A DNA stretch of 64,000 bases from Liquidambar formosana (taxonomy: Eukaryota; Streptophyta; Magnoliopsida; Saxifragales; Altingiaceae), in assembly GCA_039720395.1 (NCBI GenBank), contig CM077823.1, forward strand, positions 11,364,107-11,428,106, given 5' to 3'. This document shows, in pieces, positions 12,282-24,840 of this stretch. The first letter of the stretch is position 1. Each line of letters opens with the position of its first letter. The notes beneath the pieces were generated by a model. It was not told the origin of the DNA, searched no databases, and worked only from the letters and a program-made list of their open reading frames with translations. The translations under genes and the position numbers were made by a program.

Positions 12282-12499
12282 ATGGGTATAAATGCCCACA
12301 GTGAGTAGATGCCTACCTCGACGACGAGTCAAGATGAGTGGACCTTTCAGGTTCCTTCGGAGTGACTATTGCGCTGTGACTTGACATTTGACACCTGCAT
12401 GAATGAAGGTAGGTCTAATAACCTCGCGCCTCAGTGAAGCCTACCTCAACCGGTCATTAAGGCCAATTCGCACTTCGCCCTAGTTGATGCTAGGATTAA
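11878..12499. other. Intergenic stretch with a 41-base G run
   Basis: No gene. Bases 12250-12290 are an uninterrupted run of 41 G, followed by a moderately GC-richer stretch (12295-12480). Such a run can form G-quadruplexes, and its true length may differ through polymerase or assembly error. Confidence 0.7.
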
Positions 12500-12864
12500 G
12501 GCTACGTTTGGTTTGATGGAATGAAATAGAAAAAGAATGGAATGTAATGAAAGTGGGAATAGAATAAAAATGAGAATGAAATGGAAATGGACATTCCATC
12601 CCAATGTTTGATAAGGAGTAAGAATGGAATAAAAAAGCATAGGTGGGACTCATTTTTAATGATTTTTACTCCTTAAAATGAAAAAATAGCCATTCCTCTT
12701 GGTTTGGAAATGAATGACTATTCTCTTATTGGAGGAAATAGACTCCCACAAAAAAATAGCCATTCTATTTCCTTGTGCAACCAAACACATACTTTTTTTT
12801 TTTTGGAGAATAGAATAACAATTTGATTCCCTCCCTCATTAATTCCCTCGTAACAAACATAGCC
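12500..12864. mobile_element. Tourist-like (PIF/Harbinger-type) MITE with TAA duplication
   Basis: The 365-bp element starts GGCTACGTTTGGTTTG and ends AACAAACATAGCC, which are inverted repeats of each other with few mismatches. It is flanked on both sides by TAA (12497-12499 and 12865-12867), the 3-bp TWA-type target duplication of PIF/Harbinger elements. The interior is rich in GGAATGAAATGG-like sequence and has no protein. Confidence 0.8.
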
Positions 12865-12916
12865 TAAGGATTGACATGAGCCAGTTAGGTCACGTCTGAG
12901 TTTAATTTTTATTTTT

Positions 12917-13833
12917 AGAGGGCAGCTATTACAATTCTTTGAGTTTATTTGTAAATCTCAATTTTAATAAAAAGTTACATTTCTTTTGTACCCTTTGGCA
13001 ATTTTACATTTAAGGACATTACAACTAAAGACCTAAATTCATTTATCTTTTTATCCCCATCAAAATCAACATAATTAATCCTCATCAGGCAAACATATCT
13101 TCTTCATCCCTCATCCTCCTTCAATCACCCCTTAAGCATAAATGAAATAAAAACATTCCGTTCAAGTGCCTTTGATGCTATGTGTTAACAACAGACAAGG
13201 AAAGAAATGTTTGGGATGATATTAGCAGCGACCTACTATGTATTTTCGCGTTAAAAGTAGGGTTTTATCATTATTTTTTTTCCTCCAAAATTACCATTGT
13301 TCGACTCTGAAAGTCTAAACAATATTAATATGTTCGGTTAATGACGGTCGAACAAAACAAAAATTAATGTTTGGCTATGTAAAACTAAATAAAGTAGTTT
13401 TGTTTGGTTGCTTGTGGCCGAATATTTTTGGGTTGTTCGGTTGCTTGTGACTAAACATTTATTGGTTATTCGATTCTAGTATGCCAAACAATACCACAAT
13501 GAGAATTTATTTTATTTTATTTTATTTTTGTACTTATTTTAAAGAAAGGCTTCCACACATGGTAGAAAAGAAAATGAAACCTCATTCGTGAATCCTTTAA
13601 AATTGAATGCTCAAAAAATTAGGTTATTTCACATATATCTATAGAGAAGAGGGAAGTTAGAAAAGAGAAAATACTTTGACATAAAATGGTTGGGATATGG
13701 GTTGAAAATCAAGAAGGCATATGGGTTGGTGGTATTATGGGAAAATTATAAGGTGTACATATAAAAATATGAGGTGAAAAAATAATAAGGTTTACAAGTA
13801 AACTCAAAGGGTTGTGATAACCGTCCTCTTATT
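12917..13833. mobile_element. TIR element, MULE-like, non-autonomous
   Basis: About 45 bp at the left end (GAGGGCAGCTATTACAATTC, TTTGAGTTTATTTGTAAAT) is repeated inverted at 13790-13833. Both ends abut TTTTTATTTTTA, which could be a target duplication of about 9-12 bp as in Mutator-like elements, though its low complexity weakens that. The interior of about 900 bp shows no transposase and no gene that I recognise. Confidence 0.55.
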
Positions 13834-14578
13834 TTTATTTTTACTTTTTTGGGAGGTAACTATTCATCGGGTTAGGCTTTTTAAAATTTTTGCAGGCCAA
13901 TCCCGCACACAGGCCTAGTTAGTTAAGCCTAATATTTGGTTTTCAAGGTGGGCTTTTCATTAAAAAAAATATATATATATATATATATATTTTAAAAGAA
14001 AAAAAGAGGGGGTTTTTTTTTAAAGCCAAGCCGAGCTCTATTAGGCCTACGCCTAGCAAATCAATTGAGTTGAAGTAGCCATTTCGAGTAGGGGTGGCAA
14101 TACCAATTCAACCAAGTCATCTCAAATCCAACCTACTGGCATATATTGTCCTCATTTGTCGTGTTTGAGGTTTTGAGGTTCAAATTTACAAAAAAAACAT
14201 TGATACTCATTTGTTGACATTAGGAGTCCAAAAAAAAAAAAAAAAAACACAAACAAACAAACAAACAAACATGCAAACACCAACCTAAACCAATATAAAA
14301 CTCAAATCAATTATAGGAGGGTCTGACTGTCAGGAAGTTAGCCCAAGTCAAACCAAAACCAACTTCAAAACTTCTTTTAAACCCAAAATAAAATGAACCC
14401 AAACCAAATCCACTAACCAAACTACTAATTGAGTTGGCCGTAAACATGACTAAGGCCACGACCGAGGCTAAAACTCCAACCAGAAACCAAGCCAATAAGT
14501 AATGTCCGTGGCCTCTTGTTACGCTCAATGTGAAAATATGATGAGATGGCATGTCTTGAATTACATGTTTGAAAAAGT

Positions 14579-14614
<36 letters not shown>

Positions 14615-16969
14615 AAGAAAAAAAAACAAACAGAAAAGGGGAAGGTGGGGGGAGGAGGAGCTGCACATAAGAGGTGCGCCACATCATGGCAGGATTCATA
14701 AATAAATATGCCCAACTTAGTCAAACCAAAGGCCTTTGAAGCAAGACTTTCCTTTGTGTCATTAAAAAAAAAGGCCTGAAATTACTGCGTGAGATCAACC
14801 CATAAAAGAGATAGGCATCGAGCTGGCCTCTCTAAAATCAGGCTGGTTAATTTGGTGAGAATTAACCTTCATGGAAGTTTCCATGGTACTAGGAAGCACT
14901 CTTCCCAATTTGCCTCTACCCCAACAATTTTTTGAACCATCTTATAAATTTTTGTCAATCTTAGCAAACATGGATCCTCTAAATTTATCCACGTTCGAAA
15001 TTGAGATTTCTCTGCCCCTTACCGAACATATGCTAGCCAACTTCAATTACCTAGAGGTCACTAATTTAGCATCTTGCACATACGTATATATATATCTACA
15101 ACACATAACAATAGCTAGTTGCCCCGAATGAAGTAATAAATATATATATATAATCCTAATGCTTCCACCAAAATGAAGAGTTCCAGTCTTTTAGGAATGA
15201 TTTGGAGTGTTCTAGTTATACTAAAAGTTCATTTTAGTTCTCCATCTATAAAATTTTACAATAGTAGCCTATTAAAGTTTAAAAAAATGTCAAATAAAAT
15301 GTCCCAAAAAATGTCCCAAAAAATTTAAACTTCGATTTGGGCCTCTCTCTCTCTCTGTGTTCTAAGGTTCACTCTTTGTTGGCTATTTGCGGCAAGCACA
15401 TGGTAATCTTTAGTCAAAGGTGAAAGAATAGTTCGATCATTATGTCCTCACCGCGTGGCTTTTTGACCCAATTACTCTTTTGAGGTATGTTTCCAATAAT
15501 CTTTTTATTTTGGTTTCTACAACATTTTCATTTTGATTTTCTCATGAAATTCTATTAGAGAGATGTGATGTTTTTACTTATGTTTGGTTCAATTATAGTA
15601 GGATTTGTTGCTATACCTTGTTTTTTTTAACCAGTTTGTTGTTGTACTTTAGTTTATAGTTCAAATAGAAAAATAAGGAAAGATTGTTTTTGTTAGTGGT
15701 TATTTTGATTTGCATTTTGTTAGTGTACTGACTTTACCAATTTTTTGATAAATAATTAAATTTTGTGCTTTAACAAGTGAAAATGTGGTTCAGAAAAGAA
15801 AGAAAATTCCAGTTTACGAAAACAATGACAATTTCCCAATTTAAACATTTATTTTCCAGTATAAGAAGGAATGTAAAAAGTTTCAAAGCTTATTTTAATT
15901 TATTGACATTTTATCCCATGCATCGCATGGGTTTATCGCTAGTATCTAAAGTGACGTCCAAAACTGTTTCTCTCTCCTCCATATGGCGATGTATTTTTAT
16001 TTTTTTATTTAAAAAAAAAATCATGATCGAAGCCTTAAATGTTTACGAACCATTATTTTTCTTGCCATCAATTGCCCCAATTATTACATTTGCAATGATT
16101 AATATTTAAAGCATTAGTAAATACTAAATAATAATAATATCAACCCATATTTAAAATTTCTCATCAAGTCCTTTGGTTTACCATTAACCAATTCTATATA
16201 TGCCTCTTCCTCTTCCTAATTTAAATATGAAGATTTAAATTGAATTTAAGAAGAAACCTAAATTTAATCCCTTTGATGTTTTGTTACTCTTCATATGTTT
16301 GGGCACATTAAAGGTCCCGTATATTCCACTTCCTTATATCACCCATATATGTATTGTAATTTTTAACGTATAATATAACGTATAGACTATAAAGTGTCAA
16401 GCGTGGAAATATAAATTACATGGGGCATATCAAAGGTCCATCCCACCCTCCTCCTCCTTAGTTTTAACATTTCGGTTTCCAAGTTTTAGCTTTCAACCGT
16501 TACATTGATCATCTATAACTGTCCCCATAAATTATAATATACACGGAGTAATTATTTATCACTCTTTAACACATATAAAACCAATTCTAATGTATTTATC
16601 AAGTAAAACCATTTTTAATGATTTGTAATGGCGGAAACGATGAACAAAGTAATGAAAAAAAAGATTCACCATCTTAGGTGCTCTATCTCTTATATATGTA
16701 CACCGCCACCATCTTAGGTGCTCTATCTCTTCCATTCCTTATATAATTATTTGAAATATATTTTTTTTATCGTTTATATTAATTTTAACCATTACGTACA
16801 GTACCATTTAGTTTAAATATAGTTTTAATGTTTTCCCATATTTTCTTCTTATCTTTTATGAGTTTATCTCACGCATCAGTATTCTCTATTGTGTAGGTTC
16901 TCAAAAATTAGAAGCTTGGCAAACCCCAAACTTTTCACATTACAAGCTAAATTTGATGGCTCAATTTAT
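13834..16969. other. Gene-poor AT-rich stretch
   Basis: No gene is supported. It contains AT or TA microsatellites at 13969-13990 and 14582-14609, a poly-A and CAAA repeat at 14230-14270, a CT run at 15344-15356, and a 23-bp direct repeat (CACCATCTTAGGTGCTCTAT) at about 16669 and 16708. Open frames of 85-130 codons here show no protein-like composition. Confidence 0.5.
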
Positions 16970-18250
16970 AATGCATGTAGGTGAAGGAATTTATAATGTA
17001 TGGAAGTCGCAATATTCATTCTGCCGCCAACAGAATCGGATTGGGTAATAGCCGGGGCTCTAAAACTTTCAGGCGACCCTTTCGAGACAAGTTATTGAAT
17101 GCCTTAGACAAAGGGACTCCAAGGTTATCAAACTATCTGAGTTGTTGTATGCCTTGGTTGATGGCTCCTACGGTGGTCTATGTAGCTCCAATGCCTCTAT
17201 TATTTCCACATGTGCCATTACTGCTTGATCCAAATACTTTCCTATTCACAGGCTTGCCCTCTACTTGGCCTTGATGGATCGTATCTTCTATCCTGGTTCC
17301 GCATTGGTACAATTGTTAGAAGTTCATGACAGACGAAGTCAACATTTTATCAAAGTAAACAAGTGTCAAGTTCTTCAATATCATGTTAACTTGATCTATC
17401 TCGGCCGGCCTATTCTCCATTTTTATTGCCTTTGCCCTCCAACAACCCAGGAAATTTGAGAAGCTCTCATCTAGTTTCTGTCTTGTCATCTCCAAATCCC
17501 TTAGAGTTACATCCAACATGGTATTGTAATTGTATTTATTGGTGAACTCTTGGGCCAAAGTTTCCCAAGATCTAGTTACTTCCTCCTCGAGCCCGTAGTA
17601 CCATTTAGAAGCATCTCCAGATAGTGACAAAGGATAGGCGCAGTAGGCTTGCTTTGAGGTCAAACCCCTTATTCTAGTGATACTTAGATATTGGCGAAGA
17701 TGTTATTTGGGGTCACCAATTCCATCGAACTTCTCATAATCTGCTATTTTGAATTTGGGGGGTAACTGAATCTTGGCCTCAGAAGTTATGCTTGACATAG
17801 AAAACATGTAGTCATCCATCCCTTGAGATTCGCGTCATGCAATCTTCATCTGATTGATCTGATCCTTCATCTCTTGATTTTCTGTTTCTAGCTTGTCTAC
17901 CCTTGGGTTGTTTCCCTTGCCCTTGCCTTTGGCATTCTTCTTGGCCATGTAGTCAGCATAGTCTTCATCATCCCATATATTTTCATTTTCACCTGTTTTA
18001 TTTGTACCACTTTTCTCTCCGGTTTTCTCCCCTTCTGCTTCTGTTTCGATTCGCTTTGATCCTTCATGCCCTTTATTTTTTCTTCCCATTTCTAAAGCGT
18101 TTAGCCTATGCGCTAGTCCAGTCATCAAATTTATCATCTCGGCCCTTTCTTCTTGCATTTCAGCTCTTTCTCACTGCATGTCAGCTTTGCAATGTTGCAT
18201 CATGGCTATGAGGTCAGCAAGAGTTGGTTCTGCCATCTGTTCTGGTTCTG
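16970..18250 (-). pseudogene. Decayed gag of a Tat-like Ty3-gypsy retrotransposon
   Basis: Read on the minus strand from about 18200 to 16970. A charged, coiled-coil-like N-terminal part (18158-17835) has MTGLAHRLNALEMG, an acidic and Lys-Gly-rich stretch and KLETENQEMKDQINQM. The retrotransposon gag core follows (17800-17316): PPKFKIADYEKFDGIGDP, PLSLSGDASKWYYGLEEEVT, WETLAQEF, then an ESF..F...W region with NRPAEIDQVNMILKNL. A further stretch near 17150-17050 resembles the linker before protease (PLSKAFNNL, EPRLLPNP). A stop follows DPK at about 17708, and frameshifts break it elsewhere. The homology ends near 16970 with no protease or pol. Gag packages the RNA of the element; this copy is dead. 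Confidence 0.8.
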
Positions 18251-19364
18251 TTTTCCTCAAACGGTTTGATGTAGATGAGCGGGTCCAAACACAATCTGGT
18301 ACATTAGTATTGAATCGCGATCTCCCAATCTTGTTTGGAATTACCAAGTGAAACGATTAAGTCCATGTCCCTTTTTGTATCTAAATAAAATCCTGTTTCA
18401 TTTTAACATTACCCAATTCCTTCTTATTACAACTTGGGCCTTGTCATGTCTACTAGATCTTTCAAGTACCCAAGATGTAACAAGTGCTCACAAAGTCAGT
18501 CATTTTTCAAGTTCAAGCCCATTACAAATGCTCTCGCCTTACTAGTATTTCTGGATCCAAGCCCCCCATTTTTCTTTTTTCTTTTTTTTTGTTTTTTTTG
18601 TTTTAGTTTTAGGCTTAGACCCAATTACAGAGATAATTAATCCTAACTCTCATTGGGGCTTGAGCTTCGCAATATAATTGACTTTGGAATTCCACTTTTA
18701 ATTTGGGTTTGATTTCTTTCATCAAGTCGGTCCAAACTTAACACCTAATAGGTCCATGTAGTCCATTAACCTTTTCAAGTCGAGCCCATAATTCACACAT
18801 CTAACCTCTTTTTGGATCAATGGCCCATTCTTTTTCTTTCTTTCTTTCCTTTTTTTTTTTCTTTTTCTTTTTTTTAATTTTTTAATTTTTTTTAATTTTT
18901 AAAATTTACATATGGGCCTAAGTCTAATAACAAGCACACATCTCTTCTCAATTGAGCTTAACTTGAAATGGCTAATAAAAAACATGGGCCTCGCCCCATA
19001 CCCACGGTAAATATCTAATATGGATGCAAAATGGCATACATTCAAACAAGGCTATACAAAGGCCTTGGGGGTAATTAGTGTGGTGGTCCATTAGGGTTTC
19101 TTCTCCTTCAAGGGTCACCAAAGCTAGGGCGCTCAAAGAGCGGCCTGTTAATGTACTCACTAGCTTATCACAGGCTAATGGCATAGGCTGTGAGTTGATG
19201 ATGCCAAGTTGAGTAGCCCATAGGCGTGAGTGGGGCTCGGGTCTCTCATCAGACTGTCATCGAGGGTAAATAAGGTCTTTGTGCGCGTGTGTGCAATTTG
19301 GTTTCATTTAATCAACTTTTCAAATTAATTAAGGCCAATAGTTACTATGGAGTCTAACTCTCTA
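18251..19364 (-). other. Leader between primer site and gag of the Tat-like element
   Basis: About 1.1 kb of non-coding sequence separates the primer-binding site from gag, with T-rich runs at 18570-18600 and 18836-18900 as read on the plus strand. Long untranslated leaders are known in Tat/Ogre elements. No extra open frame is convincing here. Confidence 0.5.
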
Positions 19365-19382
19365 TCCCCAACGGAGTCGCCA
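19365..19382 (-). promoter_or_regulatory. tRNA primer-binding site of the Tat-like element
   Basis: On the plus strand the 18 bases TCCCCAACGGAGTCGCCA read like the 3' end of a tRNA with its CCA. Their complement, TGGCGACTCCGTTGGGGA, lies one base inside the LTR. This is where a tRNA would prime minus-strand DNA synthesis. From memory, Ogre-type elements use an arginine tRNA; the sequence itself does not name the tRNA. Confidence 0.8.
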
Positions 19383-19383
19383 T

Positions 19384-21158
19384 TGTGAGCACCATGCCCT
19401 AAAAAGTATACCACGATGGTTTGAGAGTATGCAGCTAGCCTCGGAAGGCTAGCGCGGAGAGGAGTCGCCACCCAATTACTATTTGGGAACAATGAACCCT
19501 AGCAAGGTCCAGCTTGTCATAACTAAAGATTCGGGTTCGGAGCTAGGGTGCATCATTAGGAAGGTGTTAGGCACCCGACAATGCCCGATTGAAACCAGCC
19601 CCCCCACATAATTATTGGCCATAATTAGATTGTCATTCAATCAAAATCAACCCTAAAGCATTCAATAATTATATCATGCTACAATGAATGAAATAGGCAG
19701 AATATATAACCCAGGAATCATATAATAAGACCAAACATAATCAAAACCAGAGGACAGGCTTTCTGCCTGTAATCAATGTGGTGCATACGCATTTATGCCA
19801 GTTGTGTATGCACCTTTATTCATGTACCTGCACTTCTGTTAGCCCTGCTCCAATAATCCATATGCATTCCAGGCAATAATAATTAAGAAATAAAAACCCC
19901 TAACTATTATCATGCATAAAACCCTATAGAGAAGAAAGCTGTCTGCCTTAATGGGGTGCGTACACAACCAAGAATGGGGCGTACGCAACCCGTAGGCATA
20001 TCCAGTAACTAGAAAATAGAAAACAACACAACCTAAACCTAAAACTAAATATCTAGAATACTACGAACAAATATCAACACTACGAAATCCATAAAGAGAA
20101 TGTTTGCCTAACGTGTCAATGTTAACATCATCGTTTGACAATAACAATGATAAACGGGCAGTCGGTCCTATTTAGATGATTATACAACTTATTCATCCTA
20201 AGCATGCATTCTAACATCATATTTCACCATAATCATGCATAATGAGATAAAATAAACAAAAGAGAAAAAGAGAAAGAAAAGTGATTTTCGTCACTTTGCA
20301 ACAGCAGAAACGTTAATCACGTTTTTTAGTATGAAAAGTTAGAATTGGACAAACCTCGCGAAATACAAAGTTGTAGAGAATTAAATTATCTTTCTAAGAA
20401 TACTAATTTTGTCCAATTCTGAATTCAAGATAAAAAGTTATGATTAAAATACGATCGTTGATTTTAGAAAACTACTACTGAATTATGATGAATTTCATTC
20501 TCTAACAACCCTACTCTTCTAAATCATGCATAATAAATAAATAACACATATTAACCAGCATGCATGTGATTATACCAATATTACTTCAATCATGCATAAC
20601 CACAACCTATGAAACTGAATAGAAATCATTAGGAAAGTTACCCTTAGGTTTACGCGCCTTCGAATCTGCGTAGTTCCTACTTGCAAGCCTCCAAAATAAT
20701 AGCATGAATCCTCAATTTAGGGTTTGTGGGTGAAGTGTATGGTGGCTCCTTGCATTAGGGTTCTGCCCCTTCTTTCAAAATTATAATGGTGTATATATAG
20801 GGATCTTTAGGGTTTTGGAATCCTTCCCAGGTTGCTAACCACAATTGCATTCCAAATAGGATTCTTTTTTTCAATTAAAAGTCTTGGGGAGAAAGAAATA
20901 CTAAATCCGGAGTTTCCATAAAAAGGGAGGGTGTGTACGCATCCCAAGTGGTTGCGTTCACATGAACGCGTCCGCCCCCATTACAGGTGCGTACGCAACA
21001 TAGCTGAATGAAAAATTGCTATAAATTTAGGATTTTTGCTGTGACTTTATTGGCTCATTTGGGATCACTTCGCATTTGTCAAGACGAATAATAAACCTCA
21101 TCATTGGAATTAAAAAGGATTTTAGAATTATTAGGTGGTACAAAATGGGGTGTCTACA
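19384..21158 (-). mobile_element. 5' LTR of the minus-strand Tat-like retrotransposon
   Basis: On the minus strand the 1775-bp LTR begins TGTAGACACCCCATTTTG (21158 downward) and ends GGGCATGGTGCTCACA (at 19384), giving the TG...CA ends of an LTR. The primer site follows after one base. Inside are several GCGTACGCAAC-type palindromic motifs (near 19782-19813, 19925-20000 and 20930-21000). A second GGTGGCGACTCC copy lies at 19461-19472. The other LTR is missing, since the element is truncated at about 16970. Confidence 0.8.
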
Positions 21159-23599
21159 GTAATAGTTTTACATTTTGAATTCTAGCACTTTTGGTTGAAA
21201 TTTGTTACACATAATGCTTTACGAATTCAAATACTTAATTCCAAGTTCATATAATTCTAATGTACATTAGTAGAAGAATTTTTTAACTTTTCATCCCATG
21301 CATAGCATGGGTCTAAGTGTCTAACACTAGTTTGTTTATAAATGAAAGACTATTTGCTGGAAAAGGCTCGAGGATCTTGATGGATTAAAGGAATTAAAGC
21401 AAGCACAGGGGTTGGAGGTAGAGAAGGAGGTATTGAATAGAGTAGACTGTCAAGGTAATAGATGTGAGTCCTATGCAGAGAGCCTGAAGTCGAAAAGCCA
21501 TAGTTATCAGACTTGGACAAGACACCTACCAATCAGGATAGCGGGTCACTAAGTCATTAGGTCAATCGGGATTCAGTTGATTGGACCGCTTATATTAACT
21601 ATATTGTATTTGAGATATATTTGACATTTATTTAAGTGTTTTGACATCAATAACAAGTGTATGCACTAACAATAGTTAAATATTTATGTATTAAGCACTT
21701 TACCACATTAGGCAACAGGAGTAGTGGTGTTAAAAGGGCTTTATCTTTGCACATATCCATATTTCAATTCTCACTAATTGAAAATTATTAGTTTTTTGGA
21801 TAAACCAAAACTGGTTAGACCAGTCTAGTTCACATCCAATTCTTGAAAAATCTCACCGTTTTGTGCAAGTTATATCGGTTTAATCCAGGCTATGCACTTA
21901 AATGGTCCACAAACTGGATAGGCGACCGAGTCATAGGTTTATCAATCTGACTGGCCAAGCCAAGCCAAACCGGGTTTGATAAGTGTGTGAAAGGAAGGAG
22001 GGAAGACGATGAAAGTTGTTGGCCTAAGAATCAACTTAGAGGGGGTGAATTGGGTTGATGCAAAATAATTGGAACTTTAAAAAGTTTTGCTAGTAAATAT
22101 AAACAATGATGCGAATAACACAATTAATGAAAACAAAAATCTAAAAAAGAGTTAGAGAAATCAAACACAAGATATAAAAAGGTTTGCTCTCACCTACATC
22201 TTTTTCTCAAGAACTCCGCTTAAGGATTCCAAATCCACTAACCAATCTACTTCCAGGTATAGATTAAACCTTTACACAATCTCCTTCCGGGTGAAGATCA
22301 AACCTAAGCTACTTGCGGGTGTAGATTAAACCTTTACAACAAGTAAATCTCCTTTGCTTAACAAAGGTTATGTCCAACCCTTAATCTTTCTCAAAGATAG
22401 ATGTGAAGAAGGTTTAACAAAAAATACCTCTTGATAAGGTGAATAAAGAATCCAACTCAATGTACTAGCCGTTTTTCTATAATAATAAGAGTTTCAGCCA
22501 GTTGAAAATATTTTCAACCATCTCAAAAATATTTTCAGCTGTCTCTAATGAGCCATCTAAAAATTCCAGAGAAGATTTAAAAGGTCTCTTTTGGTTTGAC
22601 TTTTAGCCATCTTAAAGTCAACTTTCGGCCATCTTAAATTTTTAGCAGTCTCAAATGAGCCGTTTGAAAATTCCAGAGAATTGAATTTAGGATATTATGT
22701 TATTTTCAATTCTTAGTCCATAAATGATTTTCCAAGTAAAGTTTAGGATTTCTTAGAGTCATGGTCTATCGTATATAGATCTTGTAGTTATTGAGCTTTT
22801 ATCATTTAACCATTTACATAAAATCTTAACTCTTACCCAAATACCCAAGTCTTCAATATTTTCAAGTCTTCTCTTCTTTGAGGCTCTTTGCTTCTCTTGT
22901 TCTCTTTGGCTTTCTTTTTATGATAGTGCATTTTGAGCATAGAAAAAACTAACTTACAATGATTAGCTTCAATGATAAACATTAATGCATAATCATCAAT
23001 ACTTTGTTATCATCAAAATCATAATATATTCATGGAATGAAACCTTAAGGCTAACAAAGGTGAAGACTTAAGAATACATTATAAAAGCGAAAGTCGAACA
23101 TCCAATAGGATTAAAGGAAGGGATTCTTTAATTATGGAAGGGAAATGGAAGATGAGATTAGTTTTGTTTAGAATTGAGCTTTGAAGAGATTAGCAATGAG
23201 GGTTTAGAGGATGAAGACAAGTTTCTTTTGGGAGTAGAGTGACATTGACAAGAACGAGAGTTTAAGCAGTAACTTTCGCCTTGAAGAATCAACAACTAAG
23301 GAGATTGGTGTGGGATAGATGAAAAGGGGAAGGGGGTTTAAAAAGATGCGTATGGGTCTTTGAATTCTAAGTAGTTGTTTGTACCCAATAAGCTCTTTAG
23401 CAACGTTTATTCGAGACTTGATAATTCTATTATTCATTTGCCTCTTGAAAATACTACCATTGTCTTGAATTCTAGAATAGCTAATTAGATTGCGGAATGC
23501 CACTGTAGAACTAAGGATATGGGAATTCGTACATCTAAATAAAGTAGGGAAGGGGTTAATAAGTGGATAGAGAAGGCGAAGCAAGTTGTGTCTAGTAGT
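21159..23599. other. Uncharacterised repeat-like stretch
   Basis: No gene is recognised. The part from about 22010 (CAACTTAGAGGGGGTGAAT, then alternating TAGATTAAACCTTTACA and CTCCTTCCGGGTG motifs to about 22340) looks like an old retroelement or repeat, unassigned. From about 23040 the sequence takes on the broken coding character of the following LINE, but its 5' end cannot be placed. Confidence 0.35.
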
Positions 23600-24209
23600 A
23601 ATAGAGAATTGGAAAGGATAGAGGATAGGGAGAAGAGGGGGGATGATGTGGGTATAGAGAGTGATTCATAGTGGTTAGACGCGTGGGAAAAGTTAAAAAT
23701 TTTGTTAAGAAATTTGGGTATTCAATGAGGTGGGTCTAAGGAAGGTTGGGGAAGTTGTGGTTTTTTATGAAGATAATTAGTTAGACTGTAAGAGATTTAG
23801 GGTCTTATAGGAAAAGGAGAGTTATAAAAAAATATGTTGTTAAAAATCAACCCAAATATTATGATGATCCAAGAGTCTAAGTTAGAGATTGTGGATAGGT
23901 TTATTATTGTTAAATTTTCAACCTAAAAGCCTAGGCTATTAGGTTAGAAACTTATCATGGTATCAGAGCATTTCGTTATTAGGTCCATTTCTATTTGTTA
24001 GCTTGTCATTTTCATCCATGTGAAAAGCTTCTTGTTATCTTGTTAGGGTTGCACGTGTGGGGGAGTGTTAAGAAGTTTCATATCTCACATCGTCTAAATA
24101 TTAAATTTAACGTGGCTTCATATACCTACTACTCTACTAAGCCCTCCACCTAACAGCTTAGGCTTTTAGGTTGGAAAGTTAATAGTTATTAAAGGTGTTT
24201 GGAAGCTAC
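23600..24209 (+). pseudogene. LINE ORF1 tail and N-terminus of the AP-like endonuclease
   Basis: The frame ending near 23700 (RELERIEDREKRGDD..IESDS) is consistent with the charged end of LINE ORF1. From about 23767 the sequence reads MKIIS, a stop where Trp is expected, then RDLGSYRKRRVIKKY, a frameshift, and MMIQESKLEIVDRFI. This is the start of the LINE endonuclease, with the conserved QESK metal-binding Glu block. The endonuclease nicks target DNA. The frame is cut at 23907 by a TRIM-like remnant and at 24209 by the CACTA element, just after GVWK. Confidence 0.7.
23908..24187. mobile_element. TRIM/Copia-like LTR remnant
   Basis: A TGTTAAA start is followed by CAACCTAAAAGCCTAGGC, then ATGGTATCAGAGC (about 23958-23970), the usual initiator-Met tRNA primer-site sequence of Copia-type and TRIM elements. 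A purine tract GTGGGGGAG (about 24058) is followed by TGTTAAGAAGTTTCATATCTC and a second CTTAGGCTTTTAGGTTGGAA. The length of about 280 bp has no coding room. It splits the LINE between FI and KGVW, with a TTATT-like duplication on both sides. A related scrap lies at about 47117-47165. Confidence 0.55.
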
Positions 24210-24219
24210 TACTACAAAA

Positions 24220-24840
24220 ACGTTGATAGATGACTGTATTTAACAGTCATCTTTTAGCAAAACAGTCATCTTTGTTTTTAGAAAAAACAGTCATCTCTTC
24301 AGGCGTCATCTTTTTTCATCAAATAAGATGACTGTTTTTTACGGTCATCTTTGAGAGTAATAGATGACCATTTTTTAAAAACAGTCATGTTTGAATCAAA
24401 GAAAGAAGATCTTTTATTCATTAACACAGTCATCTTTTGTGCTATAGATGACTGCTAAAAACGGTCATATATTTAACAAAACATGACTGGTTTTATCTTA
24501 AAAGCAGTCATATATTACTATATAAGATGACTGCTTTTTACAGTCATCTTATGTTCTTAAAAACAGTCATATATTACTAAATAAGATGACTGCTTTTCAC
24601 AGTCATCTTATGTAATTAAAAACAGTCATATATTACTATATAAGATGACTGTGTGACTATATAAGATGACTGCGTTTCACAGTCATCTTATGTTCTTAAA
24701 AACAGTTATGTATTACTATATAAGATAACTGTGTAACTGTATAAGATGACTGTTTTTCACAGTCATCTTATGCTCTTAAAACCAGTCATCTTATGTATTA
24801 AAAGATGACTATAGAAAACAGTCATCTTATCTATGGCATC
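24220..24840. repeat. Left subterminal repeat array of the CACTA element
   Basis: More than 20 copies of a GATGACTG / CAGTCATC motif occur in both orientations, many paired into hairpins such as AAGATGACTGTTTTTCACAG followed by TCATCTTATG. In CACTA elements such arrays bind the element-encoded protein that organises the ends for transposition. A smaller array at 32690-32885 marks the other end. Confidence 0.8.

Noticed and set aside
14307..14699. 130-codon minus-strand open frame
   Set aside because: Contains the TA microsatellite as a Tyr-Ile repeat; composition is not protein-like and there is no known domain.
15777..16109. 110-codon plus-strand open frame
   Set aside because: No recognisable domain, basic and Phe-rich composition of AT-rich random sequence, no promoter or exon structure.
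19365..19382. tRNA gene candidate
   Set aside because: Only the 18-base 3' end is present, next to an LTR; it is a primer-binding site, not a tRNA gene. No other tRNA cloverleaf was seen.
23204..23584. 126-codon minus-strand open frame
   Set aside because: It is antisense to the decayed LINE ORF1 region and shows no domain.
24220..24840. Regularly spaced repeats that might suggest a CRISPR-like array
   Set aside because: Motifs are in both orientations with irregular spacing and lie beside a CACTA terminus in plant DNA; they are transposon subterminal repeats.
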